The notes below the pieces were generated by a model. The model worked only from the letters and a program-made list of their open reading frames with translations. It had not been told where the DNA came from and ran no database searches. 64,000 nucleotides of DNA from assembly GCF_023517775.1 (NCBI RefSeq), contig NZ_CP082904.1, forward strand, positions 2,232,001-2,296,000, in the 5' to 3' direction. A program made the translations under genes and the position numbers. How positions within the stretch are numbered: the stretch's first letter is position 1; every line of letters starts with the position of its first letter. The DNA comes from Mixta hanseatica (lineage in GTDB: Bacteria; Pseudomonadota; Gammaproteobacteria; Enterobacterales; Enterobacteriaceae). Of the stretch, positions 1 through 8,970 are shown in pieces.

Positions 1-168
1 CGCCTGATTCACGCTGGCGATTAGCGCCTCATCACAGGGAAAGTCGGGGGCGCCCTGCGCCAGATTAATGGCGTGATGCTGTGCGGAAAGCTGTCCGATG
101 ACGCTAAAGATAGTGGTGCCGACATCCGGCAGTTTTGAGCGCAGCGTTACCGTCGAAGACAAAGTCAT
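1..168 (-). CDS. ybdL: Methionine aminotransferase (YbdL-like), 3' part outside window
   Basis: Only the first 56 residues are in the window; the gene runs off the left edge. They match the N-terminus of the PLP-dependent class I/II aminotransferase YbdL/MtnE: a LPDVGTTIF segment, then INLAQGAPDFP, the conserved substrate-side loop of this fold. The family transaminates methionine and aromatic 2-oxo acids in the cytosol, a step of methionine salvage. The ATG at 166-168 is chosen because an AGG-containing ribosome site lies just upstream and the next upstream ATG is out of frame. A LysR-type gene is divergent 0.1 kb away. The PLP lysine is outside the window, so activity cannot be judged. Confidence 0.8.
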   Translation of the reverse strand, partial: MTLSSTVTLRSKLPDVGTTIFSVIGQLSAQHHAINLAQGAPDFPCDEALIASVNQA

Positions 169-290
169 CCCATACCTCAGTGAATAAATATACATATTAA
201 TTATATATCCATTCAAACCGAGCCCACTTGTGACGGCAAGCGAATTGTTGTCATAATAGCTATGCGTAAAACTCATAGCTCAGGATGCTT
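169..290. promoter_or_regulatory. Divergent promoter region between ybdL-like gene and LysR gene
   Basis: This short AT-rich spacer, including an A/T-only run near 185-210, separates divergent genes in the typical LysR-regulator/target arrangement. I infer that it carries both promoters and the LysR operator. No individual box could be assigned with confidence. Confidence 0.4.
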
Positions 291-1142
291 ATGGTTCATC
301 AACCGCTGCCGCTGAATGCCGTTTATGCTTTTCTGGTTACCGCGCGCCACCTTAATTTAACCCGTGCCGCCGATGAGCTCTGTCTGACGCAGGGCGCGGT
401 AAGCCGTAAAATCGCCGCGCTGGAAAAATGGCTGGGCTTTGCCCTGTTCGATCGTCACGCACGCGGCCTGCATTTGACCGCGCGCGGCGCGGCTATGCTG
501 CCGCAGCTGAAACAGGGCTATGAATTGATGCTGAACGCGGCTGAACAGGCGCGTCAGCCCGATAATGCCCTGAGCCTGCGCGCGCCCAGCTGCGTTATGC
601 GCTGGCTACTGCCGAAGCTGGTGCAGCTGGAGCAGCAGCATCCCGAGCTGCACGTTAAGCTGACGACCACCCTGGCGCATAATTATCAGCTGGAAAATTT
701 CGATGCGGCCATCGTCTACGGCATCGCCCCAGTGGGCAGCCATCTATTGTTTGAGGAACGGCTGACGCCGGTAATGGCAGAGAGCCTGCTGGATAACCCG
801 CCGCTAACCATCGCCGATCTCGCCCGCTTTACTTTTTTGCATCCCACCAATGACGAGCGCGACTGGCAGCTGTGGCTAAAGGCGCAAAAGGTTGAACTGC
901 CTATGCGGCGTAATCAGCACTTCGCCACTATGGATCTGGCTATCGGCGCGGCGATTCAGGGATTTGGCGTGACCGTTGCGGATATCAAACTGGTGAAAAG
1001 CGACCTGGCGGCACAGCGGCTGATCGCCCCGTTCGCCCCTGCGGTGAAAACCGGCGCGGCTTATAGCTTAATCAGCCGCGAAGGAAAAGAAACGCCACCA
1101 CATCTCGCGACGCTGGTGGCGTGGCTCTGTCAGCCCGACTGA
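291..1142 (+). CDS. LysR-family transcriptional regulator (GcvA-like)
   Basis: A LysR-type regulator of 283 residues. The N-terminal winged helix-turn-helix covers about residues 5-65, with the signature NLTRAADELCLTQGAVSRKI. The C-terminal periplasmic-binding-fold sensor follows (WLLPKLVQLEQQHPEL, then DAAIVYG). The sensor resembles the GcvA group. ATG 291 is preferred over ATG 285 because AGGA at 282-285 gives it normal ribosome-site spacing. It is divergent from the methionine aminotransferase gene, which suggests that gene as its target. The effector is unknown. Confidence 0.85.
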   Translation: MVHQPLPLNAVYAFLVTARHLNLTRAADELCLTQGAVSRKIAALEKWLGFALFDRHARGLHLTARGAAMLPQLKQGYELMLNAAEQARQPDNALSLRAPSCVMRWLLPKLVQLEQQHPELHVKLTTTLAHNYQLENFDAAIVYGIAPVGSHLLFEERLTPVMAESLLDNPPLTIADLARFTFLHPTNDERDWQLWLKAQKVELPMRRNQHFATMDLAIGAAIQGFGVTVADIKLVKSDLAAQRLIAPFAPAVKTGAAYSLISREGKETPPHLATLVAWLCQPD

Positions 1143-1159
1143 CAGCCGGGCGCGGACGC

Positions 1160-2827
1160 TTAGAAGGAGACCCACTCATCCGCCGCGCCGCTGGCTACCG
1201 GAGCAGGCTGGCGAGCGGGCGTGTTTTTCAGTACCGGCGTTTTTACCGGCTCCGGCTGCTGCCGATCGTTAGCAGAAAGGCGGAAGCGGGCGACCGAACG
1301 CTGTAAATCTTCGGTTTGACGCTCCAGCGCGGCAGCAGCGGCGGAAACCTCTTCCACCAGCGAGGCGTTTTGCTGCGTGACGCTGTCCATCTCTGCGACG
1401 GCGGTCCCTACCTGCTCGATGCCTTTGCTCTGCTCTTCTGAGGCGGCGGCAATCTGCTTCATGATTTCAGTTACGTCGCTGACCGCTCTGACGATGGCGC
1501 TCATGGTGCTGCCCGCTTCGTTCACCAGCTTCGAGCCGCTATCGACTCGCGCCACGGAATCGCCAATCAGAGATTCGATCTCTTTCGCGGCTCCGGCGCT
1601 GCGCTGCGCCAGATTACGCACTTCGCTGGCCACCACCGCAAAGCCGCGGCCCTGCTCGCCTGCACGCGCCGCTTCTACCGCCGCGTTCAACGCCAGGATA
1701 TTAGTCTGGAATGCGATGCTGTTGATCACGCTGGTAATCTCAGCGATTTTTTTCGAACTGTCGGAGATGCCGGACATGGTCTGCACCACATCGTTCACCA
1801 GCTTGCCGCCCTGGCCTGCGGTCAGCGAGGCGTTATCCGCCAGATCGCTTGCCTGGCGCGCGTTATCGGCGTTCAGCTTCACGGTGGCGGTAAGCTGTTC
1901 CATGCTGGCTGCGGTCTGCTCCAGCGCGGCCGCCTGCTGCTCGGTGCGAGAAGAAAGGTCATTATTTCCCATCGAAATTTCTGCGGCGCCGCGATAGATA
2001 TTTTCCGTACCGCTACGAATGGCGCTGACCGCCTCACGCAGGTTCTCCTGCATGGCGCGCAGCAACGGCACCAGTTTACCCACGCAGTTGCGGCCAATGT
2101 CATCAATCGGCTGGCTTAAGTCGCCCTCGGCTATTTTCCCGAAATGGCCGCGCAGCATTTCCAGCGGGCGTACCAGCATGGTCACCAAATAGCGATCGGT
2201 AAACAGCAGAATCAGCAGACCGCAGATCACGGCAACAATAATGGTTATCCGGGTGATAACGGTAATACGGTCAACGGTGACGCGGGTTTGATCCAGCATC
2301 AGGCCCGCCGCCGCGTTATATTTTTCCGCCACCGCGCCAAATTCGCGGCTGAGCGTCGGGGTTATGCTGTTGGCATGACGACGATAATCTTCCAGTGGCG
2401 CCTGCTGCTGCGCCAGCGCCATCTGCGGCTTAACGCCCTGCTCCAGCAGCTGGCTCCACTTTTCTTCTACGGCAGTTGAAATCTCAGCGTCCATCGGACC
2501 GGGCGCGGCGGCCTTAAACTGCGCCAGCTGCTCCGCCATACCATCCAACGCTTTTTGCACGTTGGCAAAGGCTGCCGCATCCGGCGTACCGCCGGTAGCG
2601 CGCACTTCCATCACCCGCGATAAGCGCGTAACGAAGCGAAAGTATTGATCGTTGCCTTTGCTCAGGATATTCATCTGCGACACCAGTTGTCGATCGACAG
2701 TGTTACCTTCGCTCAGCGCATTTAACGAGTGAACGCTGTACATGCCAACCGCAGACCAAAGCAAACAAAACAGGCCAAGGATGGAAAGCATGACGGCGCG
2801 TATGGTGTAGTTCTTTAATAGCTGCAT
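1160..2827 (-). CDS. Methyl-accepting chemotaxis protein
   Basis: A transmembrane chemoreceptor of 555 residues. It has an N-terminal membrane helix (about residues 7-30), a periplasmic four-helix ligand domain (about 35-190), a second membrane helix (about 192-212), a HAMP linker, and the long cytoplasmic coiled coil with the near-invariant hairpin tip containing [20 protein letters not shown]. It ends in EWVSF, a variant of the xWxxF pentapeptide that tethers CheR and CheB, so it is probably a self-sufficient Tar/Tsr-type receptor. The ATG at 2825-2827 (MQLLKNYT) has a GAGG site in front; a longer frame lacks one. The ligand cannot be predicted. No che or fla genes are in the window. Confidence 0.95.
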   Translation of the reverse strand: MQLLKNYTIRAVMLSILGLFCLLWSAVGMYSVHSLNALSEGNTVDRQLVSQMNILSKGNDQYFRFVTRLSRVMEVRATGGTPDAAAFANVQKALDGMAEQLAQFKAAAPGPMDAEISTAVEEKWSQLLEQGVKPQMALAQQQAPLEDYRRHANSITPTLSREFGAVAEKYNAAAGLMLDQTRVTVDRITVITRITIIVAVICGLLILLFTDRYLVTMLVRPLEMLRGHFGKIAEGDLSQPIDDIGRNCVGKLVPLLRAMQENLREAVSAIRSGTENIYRGAAEISMGNNDLSSRTEQQAAALEQTAASMEQLTATVKLNADNARQASDLADNASLTAGQGGKLVNDVVQTMSGISDSSKKIAEITSVINSIAFQTNILALNAAVEAARAGEQGRGFAVVASEVRNLAQRSAGAAKEIESLIGDSVARVDSGSKLVNEAGSTMSAIVRAVSDVTEIMKQIAAASEEQSKGIEQVGTAVAEMDSVTQQNASLVEEVSAAAAALERQTEDLQRSVARFRLSANDRQQPEPVKTPVLKNTPARQPAPVASGAADEWVSF

Positions 2828-3065
2828 AGCTGCCTCAGTTCGGTCAATAACCGTAGGATATTCCGCCAACTCTGGCGGGCTTATCGACGGTTATCGGCAG
2901 CAGCGGCGGAAATTATACTGTTTTATAACATCCGCCCCGCCCGATTTTCTGAAGCTACAGGAAAGGCAGTAAATATAACCTTTTGATAATGGTGGTTATT
3001 GCTGACACGTAGCGGTAAAAAAAGCCCAACAAACAATCACTAACGGTGACGGTTTTGTTAAGCAA

Positions 3066-4583
3066 TTACTGAAGTTTTACCATTGCTCGCATTAACAAAC
3101 GCAGCAAACGCAGGCGTACGCGCATAAAACGGTGCTGCAGAATAACCGCCGCCTCGCCTTTGACGCCAAAGCGCAGCGTGACATCATTGCCGGGATGCCA
3201 GGCAGGCCAGGTTGTTTCGCCCGCCAGTTGATGCGAGAACTCTGTCGCGTCATGAGCGAAACGCAGCCAGTATTCGCTGATGCGGCGAGCAAATTGACGA
3301 TCGCCATCGGTAAACGGGCGATCCGCCAGCTGTGGGTTTTCCGCATTCATGGTCTCCATGACGTAAGGAATCTCGTTGCCGTGCCAGCTGCCGTAACGGC
3401 AGAGGTCGCGTGAATTTTCCGATACGTAATCAAAATAGTAGCGCCAGCCCGGTACGCCGCGTCGATGCTGCGCCTGTACCGCCAGCCAGGTAATGGTACC
3501 GAAAGCCATATCCCGCGCCACTTTGCGCCCCAGCCGATGGTCATCATGTTCGTCATACAGCGATTTGATCAGCTTTAACAACAGCGGACGGCGCTGGCGT
3601 AAACGGGTAATGGTGCTGGTGGCATCAACGCCAAAATATTCCAGCACGCTGGCTTCATCGCTGTTGTAACCGATCATCAACGGATGCCGATGCTGGCGAG
3701 CGGCGGCAAACACCTCGACCACCGGCTTCGGCAGCACCCGATCGCCGGCAATTGCGACCGGGCCGTTGCCCAGATGCGGTGGCAATGACCAAAAACTGTC
3801 GGCGGGCAACGCGCGCAGATCTGCCGCGCTGGCCTGTTCCAGCCCCAGATGATGCGCCACCGCCACGCCGTTGTTCAGCGCCTCATCACGCTTTTTATCC
3901 GGCAGGCTGTAAGCGCTTTGCACGATCCCTTTATGAAACAGCCCGTCCGCCAGCGGCGAGGCGAACAGCGACAGGACGCTGCGCCCGCCGGAGGATTCGC
4001 CGAAAAGGGTCACGTTGCGTCGATCGCCGCCAAACGAGGCGATATTGCGCTGCACCCACTGCAGCGCGGCGATCTGATCGAGCAGCGCGAAATTATTGAT
4101 CGCTTCGCCAGGCGGAAACTCGGCATCCAGTGCCGGATGGGCAAAAAATCCCAGGTGGCCGAGGCGATAATTAAGCGTGACCACCACTACGCCGCGCGCC
4201 GCTAACGCTTTACCGTTGTAGGGGGTCAGGCTGCCAGCGCCGATGGTAAAGCCGCCGCCGTGGATCCAGACCATCACCGGCAGCGGGCTCGACGGTTGCA
4301 CGTCGGGCGACCAGACATTGAGATAAAGGCAATCTTCGCTCAGGTTGCCTGGATCGCCGCCGCCCGCCAGTACGCAATATTCACGCTGCTGCCAGCTGGC
4401 GTTGCCCCACTGCGTGGCGTCCCGCACCTCCTTCCACGGAATGGCGGGTTTGGGCGCGCGCCAACGCAGCGGACCAACCGGCGGCGCCGCATAAGGAATA
4501 CCTTTGAAAACAAAAATGCCGTCATCAACTGCGCCGCGCAATGCACCTTCTGCCGTGTGTATTCTTAAAGATTCATTCTTCAT
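3066..4583 (-). CDS. Type-B carboxylesterase
   Basis: A cytosolic alpha/beta-hydrolase of the carboxylesterase/lipase type B family, 505 residues. The oxyanion-hole HGGG is at about residues 108-111 and the nucleophile elbow GESSGG puts the catalytic serine at about 197. An acidic residue in the GYNSDEASVLEYF region and a histidine in SWHGNEIPY are candidates for the rest of the triad. No signal peptide is visible. ATG 4583 (MKNESL) is chosen over an in-frame TTG at 4595 because GGA lies at suitable spacing. It probably hydrolyses carboxylic esters; the physiological substrate is unknown. Confidence 0.9.
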   Translation of the reverse strand: MKNESLRIHTAEGALRGAVDDGIFVFKGIPYAAPPVGPLRWRAPKPAIPWKEVRDATQWGNASWQQREYCVLAGGGDPGNLSEDCLYLNVWSPDVQPSSPLPVMVWIHGGGFTIGAGSLTPYNGKALAARGVVVVTLNYRLGHLGFFAHPALDAEFPPGEAINNFALLDQIAALQWVQRNIASFGGDRRNVTLFGESSGGRSVLSLFASPLADGLFHKGIVQSAYSLPDKKRDEALNNGVAVAHHLGLEQASAADLRALPADSFWSLPPHLGNGPVAIAGDRVLPKPVVEVFAAARQHRHPLMIGYNSDEASVLEYFGVDATSTITRLRQRRPLLLKLIKSLYDEHDDHRLGRKVARDMAFGTITWLAVQAQHRRGVPGWRYYFDYVSENSRDLCRYGSWHGNEIPYVMETMNAENPQLADRPFTDGDRQFARRISEYWLRFAHDATEFSHQLAGETTWPAWHPGNDVTLRFGVKGEAAVILQHRFMRVRLRLLRLLMRAMVKLQ

Positions 4584-4713
4584 TATTTTTTCCAACGTGA
4601 AGCTCGGGCTTATTATTCGCAGGCGCGAATTTATTGTCTATGCTGACGGCGATTTTGCAGATTATGCCGAGGGTAAATTGGCTTTATAAGGTGAAATTCA
4701 GATAAACAGAGGG

Positions 4714-4750
4714 TTTTACCGCTGCGAATGAAGCGACGAGAGCGGTAAAA
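4714..4750. repeat. Inverted repeat, 10-bp arms
   Basis: TTTTACCGCT (4714-4723) pairs exactly with AGCGGTAAAA (4741-4750) across a 17-base loop, in the gap upstream of the esterase gene. It may be a stem-loop at the end of the upstream hglS transcript or an operator. No clear U-run follows on either strand. Confidence 0.45.
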
Positions 4751-4828
4751 ATAAGCGTATGCGGTAAGATGCTTGCCGTGTGCAGGCCTGGCAAAAGGCA
4801 CCGGAATGATAAGAAATATGATTTCTTT

Positions 4829-4857
4829 GGCGCTGGACATTAACGTTCGCCAGCGCC
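4829..4857 (-). terminator. Probable terminator hairpin of hglS
   Basis: GGCGCTGG (4829-4836) pairs with CCAGCGCC (4850-4857), 14 bases past the hglS stop codon. No strong U-run follows, so this is a structural call only. Confidence 0.45.
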
Positions 4858-4870
4858 ACAGATTAATTAT

Positions 4871-6208
4871 TTACCTTAATCCACAGCGTTGCAGGCTGGC
4901 GCTCTGCCGCGCCTCATACAAGGCCATTTCATCAATCACGGCGCTGCCCAATGCCGTTTCAAAGCTGGCCCGGCTGGCTAGCGCTGAAAAGGCTTCCTGC
5001 GGCTGACCGCCGAGATTGGACTGGAAGATACCGGCGGCGCTGACCGGCAAAAAATCCTCATAAACCTGCGGATCGGCAATCAGCAGTCCCTGGTCAATCA
5101 GGGATTCTTTATCAGCAGCGGGCGAGAACCCTTGCCGTTTGCCCTTTTCCGTTAACCGATACTCAAACCAGGCAAGCTGCTGCTGACGCAACAGCCGTTC
5201 ATTATCGGGAAAGTCATGGAACACCTCGGCCAGATGCTGTTGATGCTGCTGGTTACTGACGCCGCTGCCCGCCAGCGCTAAAAGGCTATCGTAACGCTGC
5301 TGCCCCGCCGGCGTGAGCGCAACGCCACGCTGTTCGATCTCGCCAAAGCGTGCCGTGTGGCTGCCTTCGCCGCCATCGCAAAAGATAACCGGCTCTTCCA
5401 GCGCTTTAAAACTGGTCTGACGCAATAAAATCGGCACCTGACGGCGCGGCGGCCCCTCAATTATCGCTTTTGGCACTATCCCTCGCTCCGGCATCAGCGT
5501 CTGCACCCGATCGATATCCAGCGTGCGCGGCGTAAGATGATTGATATGACAACCGGGAAAACAGACCACGTCGGCAATCAGGCGATGCTGCTGATGCAGC
5601 GCCTGATAAGTGGCGCGATCGACGGTGGTCTGGCGATGCCAGCGAAAGGTCTCCAGCGCCTCGCGCACGAATTCGGCGGCAGTTGGCTCGTCAAAGCCCC
5701 CCTGCTGCTGGTGCTGCCTGATTAACGCCAGGCAGCGCGGAGTAAAAATCTGTCGGGCCGCCAGTATCGCCTGCGCTTTTTGTCGTAGCGCAGCATCCTC
5801 AATCAATTCCAGCCGCAGCAATGAGGTGAAGAGCCGAAACGGGTTACGGCGCAGAGCGTCGGCCGCTATCGGCCGAAAAGCCGTGGAGTGAACCGGTACG
5901 CCCGCCGGCGCCAGATCGTAATAGCCCACCGGATGCATACCCATAATGGCAAAAAGCTGCCGTAGCGTGTTCAGCTCCTGCGCGCTGCCAACGCGGATCG
6001 CGCCATGCCGCTCTACGCTCAAACGCGACAGCTCATCCGCCGCCGTTAGCCGCTCGGCCAGCACGCGATCCTGCGCCAGCACCTGCTGATTGACCTCCGC
6101 CACCAGCGTTAATAGAGTGCCGTACTGCGGCACTTCCTGCTGATACATCACGGACATTGCCTGAGAAAAACGTTCCCGCAGCGCGTCCGCGCTAACAAAC
6201 TTTTGCAT
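4871..6208 (-). CDS. hglS: 2-oxoadipate dioxygenase/decarboxylase (HglS/YdcJ)
   Basis: Matches the YdcJ/HglS family (DUF1338, a Fe(II) VOC-like fold) along its 445 residues. Landmarks are the metal-site segment HPVGYYDLAP followed by VHSTAFRP, then CFPGCHINHLTPRTLDID, and IFCDGGEGSHTARFGEIEQRG. The enzyme converts 2-oxoadipate to D-2-hydroxyglutarate with O2 in lysine catabolism. Start ATG 6208 (MQKFVS) has a GGCGG site; the longer open frame has none. In E. coli ydcJ sits beside the LysR gene ydcI, which is absent here. It is the upstream gene on the same strand as the esterase, 0.29 kb apart, so a shared transcript is unlikely. Confidence 0.9.
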   Translation of the reverse strand: MQKFVSADALRERFSQAMSVMYQQEVPQYGTLLTLVAEVNQQVLAQDRVLAERLTAADELSRLSVERHGAIRVGSAQELNTLRQLFAIMGMHPVGYYDLAPAGVPVHSTAFRPIAADALRRNPFRLFTSLLRLELIEDAALRQKAQAILAARQIFTPRCLALIRQHQQQGGFDEPTAAEFVREALETFRWHRQTTVDRATYQALHQQHRLIADVVCFPGCHINHLTPRTLDIDRVQTLMPERGIVPKAIIEGPPRRQVPILLRQTSFKALEEPVIFCDGGEGSHTARFGEIEQRGVALTPAGQQRYDSLLALAGSGVSNQQHQQHLAEVFHDFPDNERLLRQQQLAWFEYRLTEKGKRQGFSPAADKESLIDQGLLIADPQVYEDFLPVSAAGIFQSNLGGQPQEAFSALASRASFETALGSAVIDEMALYEARQSASLQRCGLR

Positions 6209-6350
6209 AACACCGCCTTTTTTTGCGTTTCTCTGCTGCCACTGTAGAGCAAGCAAAAAACGGGCGGAAAAAAGGTATTAAATTTGTGATCGCGATGGTG
6301 AAAGCGGCACGACGCTGGCTGTCACGCCCTCTTTACAAGCGCTACGCCTC

Positions 6351-7661
6351 TCAGCCCCAGCGCTGTTTCGCCAGCAGCATCAGCGAAGTAACAACCGCAG
6401 GCAAAGCCAGCAGCATAAAAATGTGGCTGAAGTGCCAGCCCAGCGCCAGCATTTCCGCCCCGGCAAAGGCGCTAAGGATAGCGCCGATGCGGCCGATGCC
6501 GTGCATCCAGCTGGAGCCGGTCGCGCGTGCCGCTGTGGGATAGTAACTGGCGGCCAGCGCATTCATTCCGGTATTGGCACCGTTAAAACAGAAGCCGCAG
6601 CAAAAAGCGATGATAGCCATCAGCAGCGGCTGGGCCGGCGCGCAGCCCAGCAGAATCGTCGCCAGCGCGCCGCCAAAATAGATGGCCGCCAGCGCCAGGT
6701 TGGCATTGACCCGATCCATTAACCAGCCGGCAAACAGCGATCCCAACGTGCCGCCCGCCTGATACATGGCGGTAATCAGCGCGGCGGCGGTGACGCCTAA
6801 TCCCAGATCGCCTATCAGCGCAGGCATCCAACTGCCGATCAGATAGACCAGAAACAGGCCCATAAAGTAGCCGCCCCACAGCATCAGGCTGCCAAAGCGG
6901 TATTGCCCGGAAAGCACGGTGCGGATACCGCCCGCGCCCGGCAGCGGCGTGGGATAGACAAAGGTACTGCCGGGCGAAGTGCTGCCCGGCCACATTTTTT
7001 CTACGATAGCGCGAATGCGCCAGTGCGGCGCCTGCTGCGCCAGCAAAAAGCGCACCGATTCCGGCAGATAACGCAGCAGTAGCGGCAGCAGCAGCAGCGG
7101 TAAAATGCCGCCCAGCAACAGCACTGCATGCCATCCGTAGGTTGGGATCAGCCAGGAGGCGGCGAAACCGCCGCTGGCCGCGCCGAAGGTAAAACCGCAA
7201 AACACCACGGTAATCAGGAAAGCGCGCTGTCGCTCGGGCGCATATTCAGAGACCAGCGTGCCCACGTTCGGCATCGCGGCCCCCAGCCCCAGCCCGGTAA
7301 GCAGGCGGAACAGCATCATCTGCTCGATGTTTTGCGCCATCGCCGTCGCCAACGTCCAGAGGCCAAAAAAGAATACGCTGCTGATGATGATCCAGCGTCG
7401 TCCGTAACGATCGGCCAGCGGACCGGCAAACATCGCGCCTAAGGCCAGCCCAACCAACGCGGCGCCAATCGCCATACCAAGCTGATGACTGGATATTTGC
7501 CAGGCGCTGCGCAAGGCGGGCGCAATAAAGCCCATCAGCGCAATGTCCATGCCATCCAGCGCGACAATAATAAAGCAGAGAGCGATAATCCGGCGTTGAA
7601 ATGCGCTTATGGCGTGCTGGTTAATGCGCTGGCGAACGTCAATGGCCTTTATGCTGTCCAG
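6351..7661 (-). CDS. MFS transporter, aromatic acid:H+ symporter family (PcaK-like); non-ATG start
   Basis: A 12-helix major facilitator of the AAHS family. It shows ALDGMDIALMGFIAPAL in helix 1, the GPLADRYGRRW loop between helices 2 and 3, and RLLTGLGLGAAMPN in helix 4. It likely imports an aromatic acid such as a hydroxybenzoate. The first ATG (7550) falls inside helix 1 and would delete family-conserved residues. The frame stays open and homologous upstream (RIIALCFIIVALDG) as far as a TAA near 7678. The best upstream start is CTG 7659-7661, preceded by AGGGAG at 7-base spacing, giving about 436 residues. Divergent from a PcaQ-like regulator, its probable controller. The start is uncertain; the family call is firm. 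Confidence 0.8.
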   Translation of the reverse strand: MDSIKAIDVRQRINQHAISAFQRRIIALCFIIVALDGMDIALMGFIAPALRSAWQISSHQLGMAIGAALVGLALGAMFAGPLADRYGRRWIIISSVFFFGLWTLATAMAQNIEQMMLFRLLTGLGLGAAMPNVGTLVSEYAPERQRAFLITVVFCGFTFGAASGGFAASWLIPTYGWHAVLLLGGILPLLLLPLLLRYLPESVRFLLAQQAPHWRIRAIVEKMWPGSTSPGSTFVYPTPLPGAGGIRTVLSGQYRFGSLMLWGGYFMGLFLVYLIGSWMPALIGDLGLGVTAAALITAMYQAGGTLGSLFAGWLMDRVNANLALAAIYFGGALATILLGCAPAQPLLMAIIAFCCGFCFNGANTGMNALAASYYPTAARATGSSWMHGIGRIGAILSAFAGAEMLALGWHFSHIFMLLALPAVVTSLMLLAKQRWG

Positions 7662-7983
7662 AAGTCTGCTCCCTGTGGCTGGTTAACGAATAAAGCGCCC
7701 GGTGAAGATAAAAACGCCTTATGATAGCGAAACGCTGTGCCCTGCCGCCATGACTTTGCGGCTAACTGAAATTTTCTCAACAATGCATTCTGTTTATCCA
7801 TTAGCGCTGCGCTTAACCATGCAGAAAAGTTATGGTCTACAGCGCAAAGATTACCTTCGCAATGGCTAAAAACGGCTATTCCCTGTGCAAAGCGCAATAA
7901 TGTTAAATTTAATTTGCAATAAAGTTAACAAAATTGCAGCCTGCTGCTTGCCTAAATTCTCACAGCCTCTCTACTCTTGCCCT
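7662..7983. promoter_or_regulatory. Divergent control region of MFS transporter and PcaQ-like regulator
   Basis: A 322-base spacer without a convincing gene; the open frame at 7649-7897 is a shadow. It contains a symmetrical element at 7916-7937 made of GCAAT and ATTGC arms around GTTAAC, consistent with a LysR-type operator. Its AT content rises toward the regulator gene. Confidence 0.45.
7916..7937. promoter_or_regulatory. Candidate LysR-type operator
   Basis: GCAAT (7916-7920) and ATTGC (7933-7937) are exact inverted arms placed symmetrically around the palindrome GTTAAC (7924-7929), about 50 bases before the regulator start. This geometry fits a LysR dimer site. Binding is inferred. Confidence 0.4.
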
Positions 7984-8907
7984 ATGGACAAAAACTATCT
8001 GTTTAATCAGCGCATTCGTCTGCGTCATCTTCATACGTTCGTCGCGGTCGCACAGCAGGGTACGCTGGGCCGCGCGGCGGAAACACTCAGCCTGAGCCAG
8101 CCCGCGCTCTCTAAAACGCTTAACGAGCTGGAAGAGCTGACCGGCGTACGTCTGTTTGAGCGCGGACGGCTGGGGGCGCAGCTTACTACCTTCGGCGAAC
8201 AGTTCTTAACTCATGCCATTAAGGTACTTGATGCGCTTAACCATGCCGGCCAGTCGTTCGCCAATCCGGTTAACGACAGGCCGGTGGTGATCCGTCTGGG
8301 GGCGCTGACCACGGCGGCGATGGGCATGCTGCCGCAAATTCTTGACCGCTTTCATCAGCAGCAACCGCAGGCAACGGTGCAGGTCGCCACGCTACACAAT
8401 AACGTGCTGCTGGCCGGGCTGAAAGCCGGTGAGTTTGATATTGGCATCGGCCGCATGGCGGATGCCGAGATGATGACCAGCCTGAACTATGAATTGCTAT
8501 TTCTGGAGTCCTTACGCCTGGTCGTAAGGCCGGAACATCCGCTCTTAAGTGACAACGTCACGCTATCCCGTGCCCTGCAGTGGCCGGTAGTGATTTCTCC
8601 GGAGGGCACCGCGCCGCGCCGTATCGCTCAGGCGATGATGGATGAACAGGGTTGTAAGCTGCCGGCCAGCTGCGTGGAAACCTCATCCACCTCGCTGGCG
8701 CGTCAGCTGGCGCTACGTTACGACTATGTCTGGTTTGTTCCTTCGGGCGCGGTAAAGGAAGATCTGTCACACAGCGCATTGGCGGCGCTGCCTGTAGCTT
8801 CGCACGGGCCTGGCGAACCGGTGGGCATTATCACCCGCTCTGGCCATCCCCTCTCTCTTAGCGCGGAGATCCTGCTGGCGACAATTCGTAAATGCCATTC
8901 TGGGTAA
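7984..8907 (+). CDS. LysR-family regulator, PcaQ-like
   Basis: A LysR-type regulator of 307 residues. Its N-terminal segment RIRLRHLHTFVAVAQQGTLG, followed by a LSLSQPALSKTLNELEELTG helix-turn-helix, is characteristic of the PcaQ/CbhR/GbpR group that controls protocatechuate and related aromatic-acid genes. The effector-binding domain follows (DIGIGRMAD, VVRPEHPL). ATG 7984 (MDKNYLF) aligns with the family start; a longer frame to 7885 is unlikely to be translated, and no strong ribosome site is visible for either. It is divergent from the AAHS transporter. No pca catabolic genes lie in the window, so its regulon here may be just the transporter. Confidence 0.85.
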   Translation: MDKNYLFNQRIRLRHLHTFVAVAQQGTLGRAAETLSLSQPALSKTLNELEELTGVRLFERGRLGAQLTTFGEQFLTHAIKVLDALNHAGQSFANPVNDRPVVIRLGALTTAAMGMLPQILDRFHQQQPQATVQVATLHNNVLLAGLKAGEFDIGIGRMADAEMMTSLNYELLFLESLRLVVRPEHPLLSDNVTLSRALQWPVVISPEGTAPRRIAQAMMDEQGCKLPASCVETSSTSLARQLALRYDYVWFVPSGAVKEDLSHSALAALPVASHGPGEPVGIITRSGHPLSLSAEILLATIRKCHSG

Positions 8908-8944
8908 AAGATGCTGAAGGCTTAGCCGTGAGGCGGGAAATTAA

Positions 8945-8964
8945 CGGCTGGACAGCGCCAGCCG
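8945..8964. terminator. Weak stem-loop between convergent genes
   Basis: CGGCTGG (8945-8951) pairs with CCAGCCG (8958-8964) between the convergent PcaQ-like gene and smrA. There is no U-run, so the terminator role is tentative. Confidence 0.35.
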
Positions 8965-8970
8965 CAGAGA

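Noticed and set aside
1377..1997. 206-residue plus-strand frame inside the chemoreceptor gene
   Set aside because: Shadow of the conserved coiled coil in the real gene; composition (Ser/Ala/Thr without family match) is an antisense artefact.
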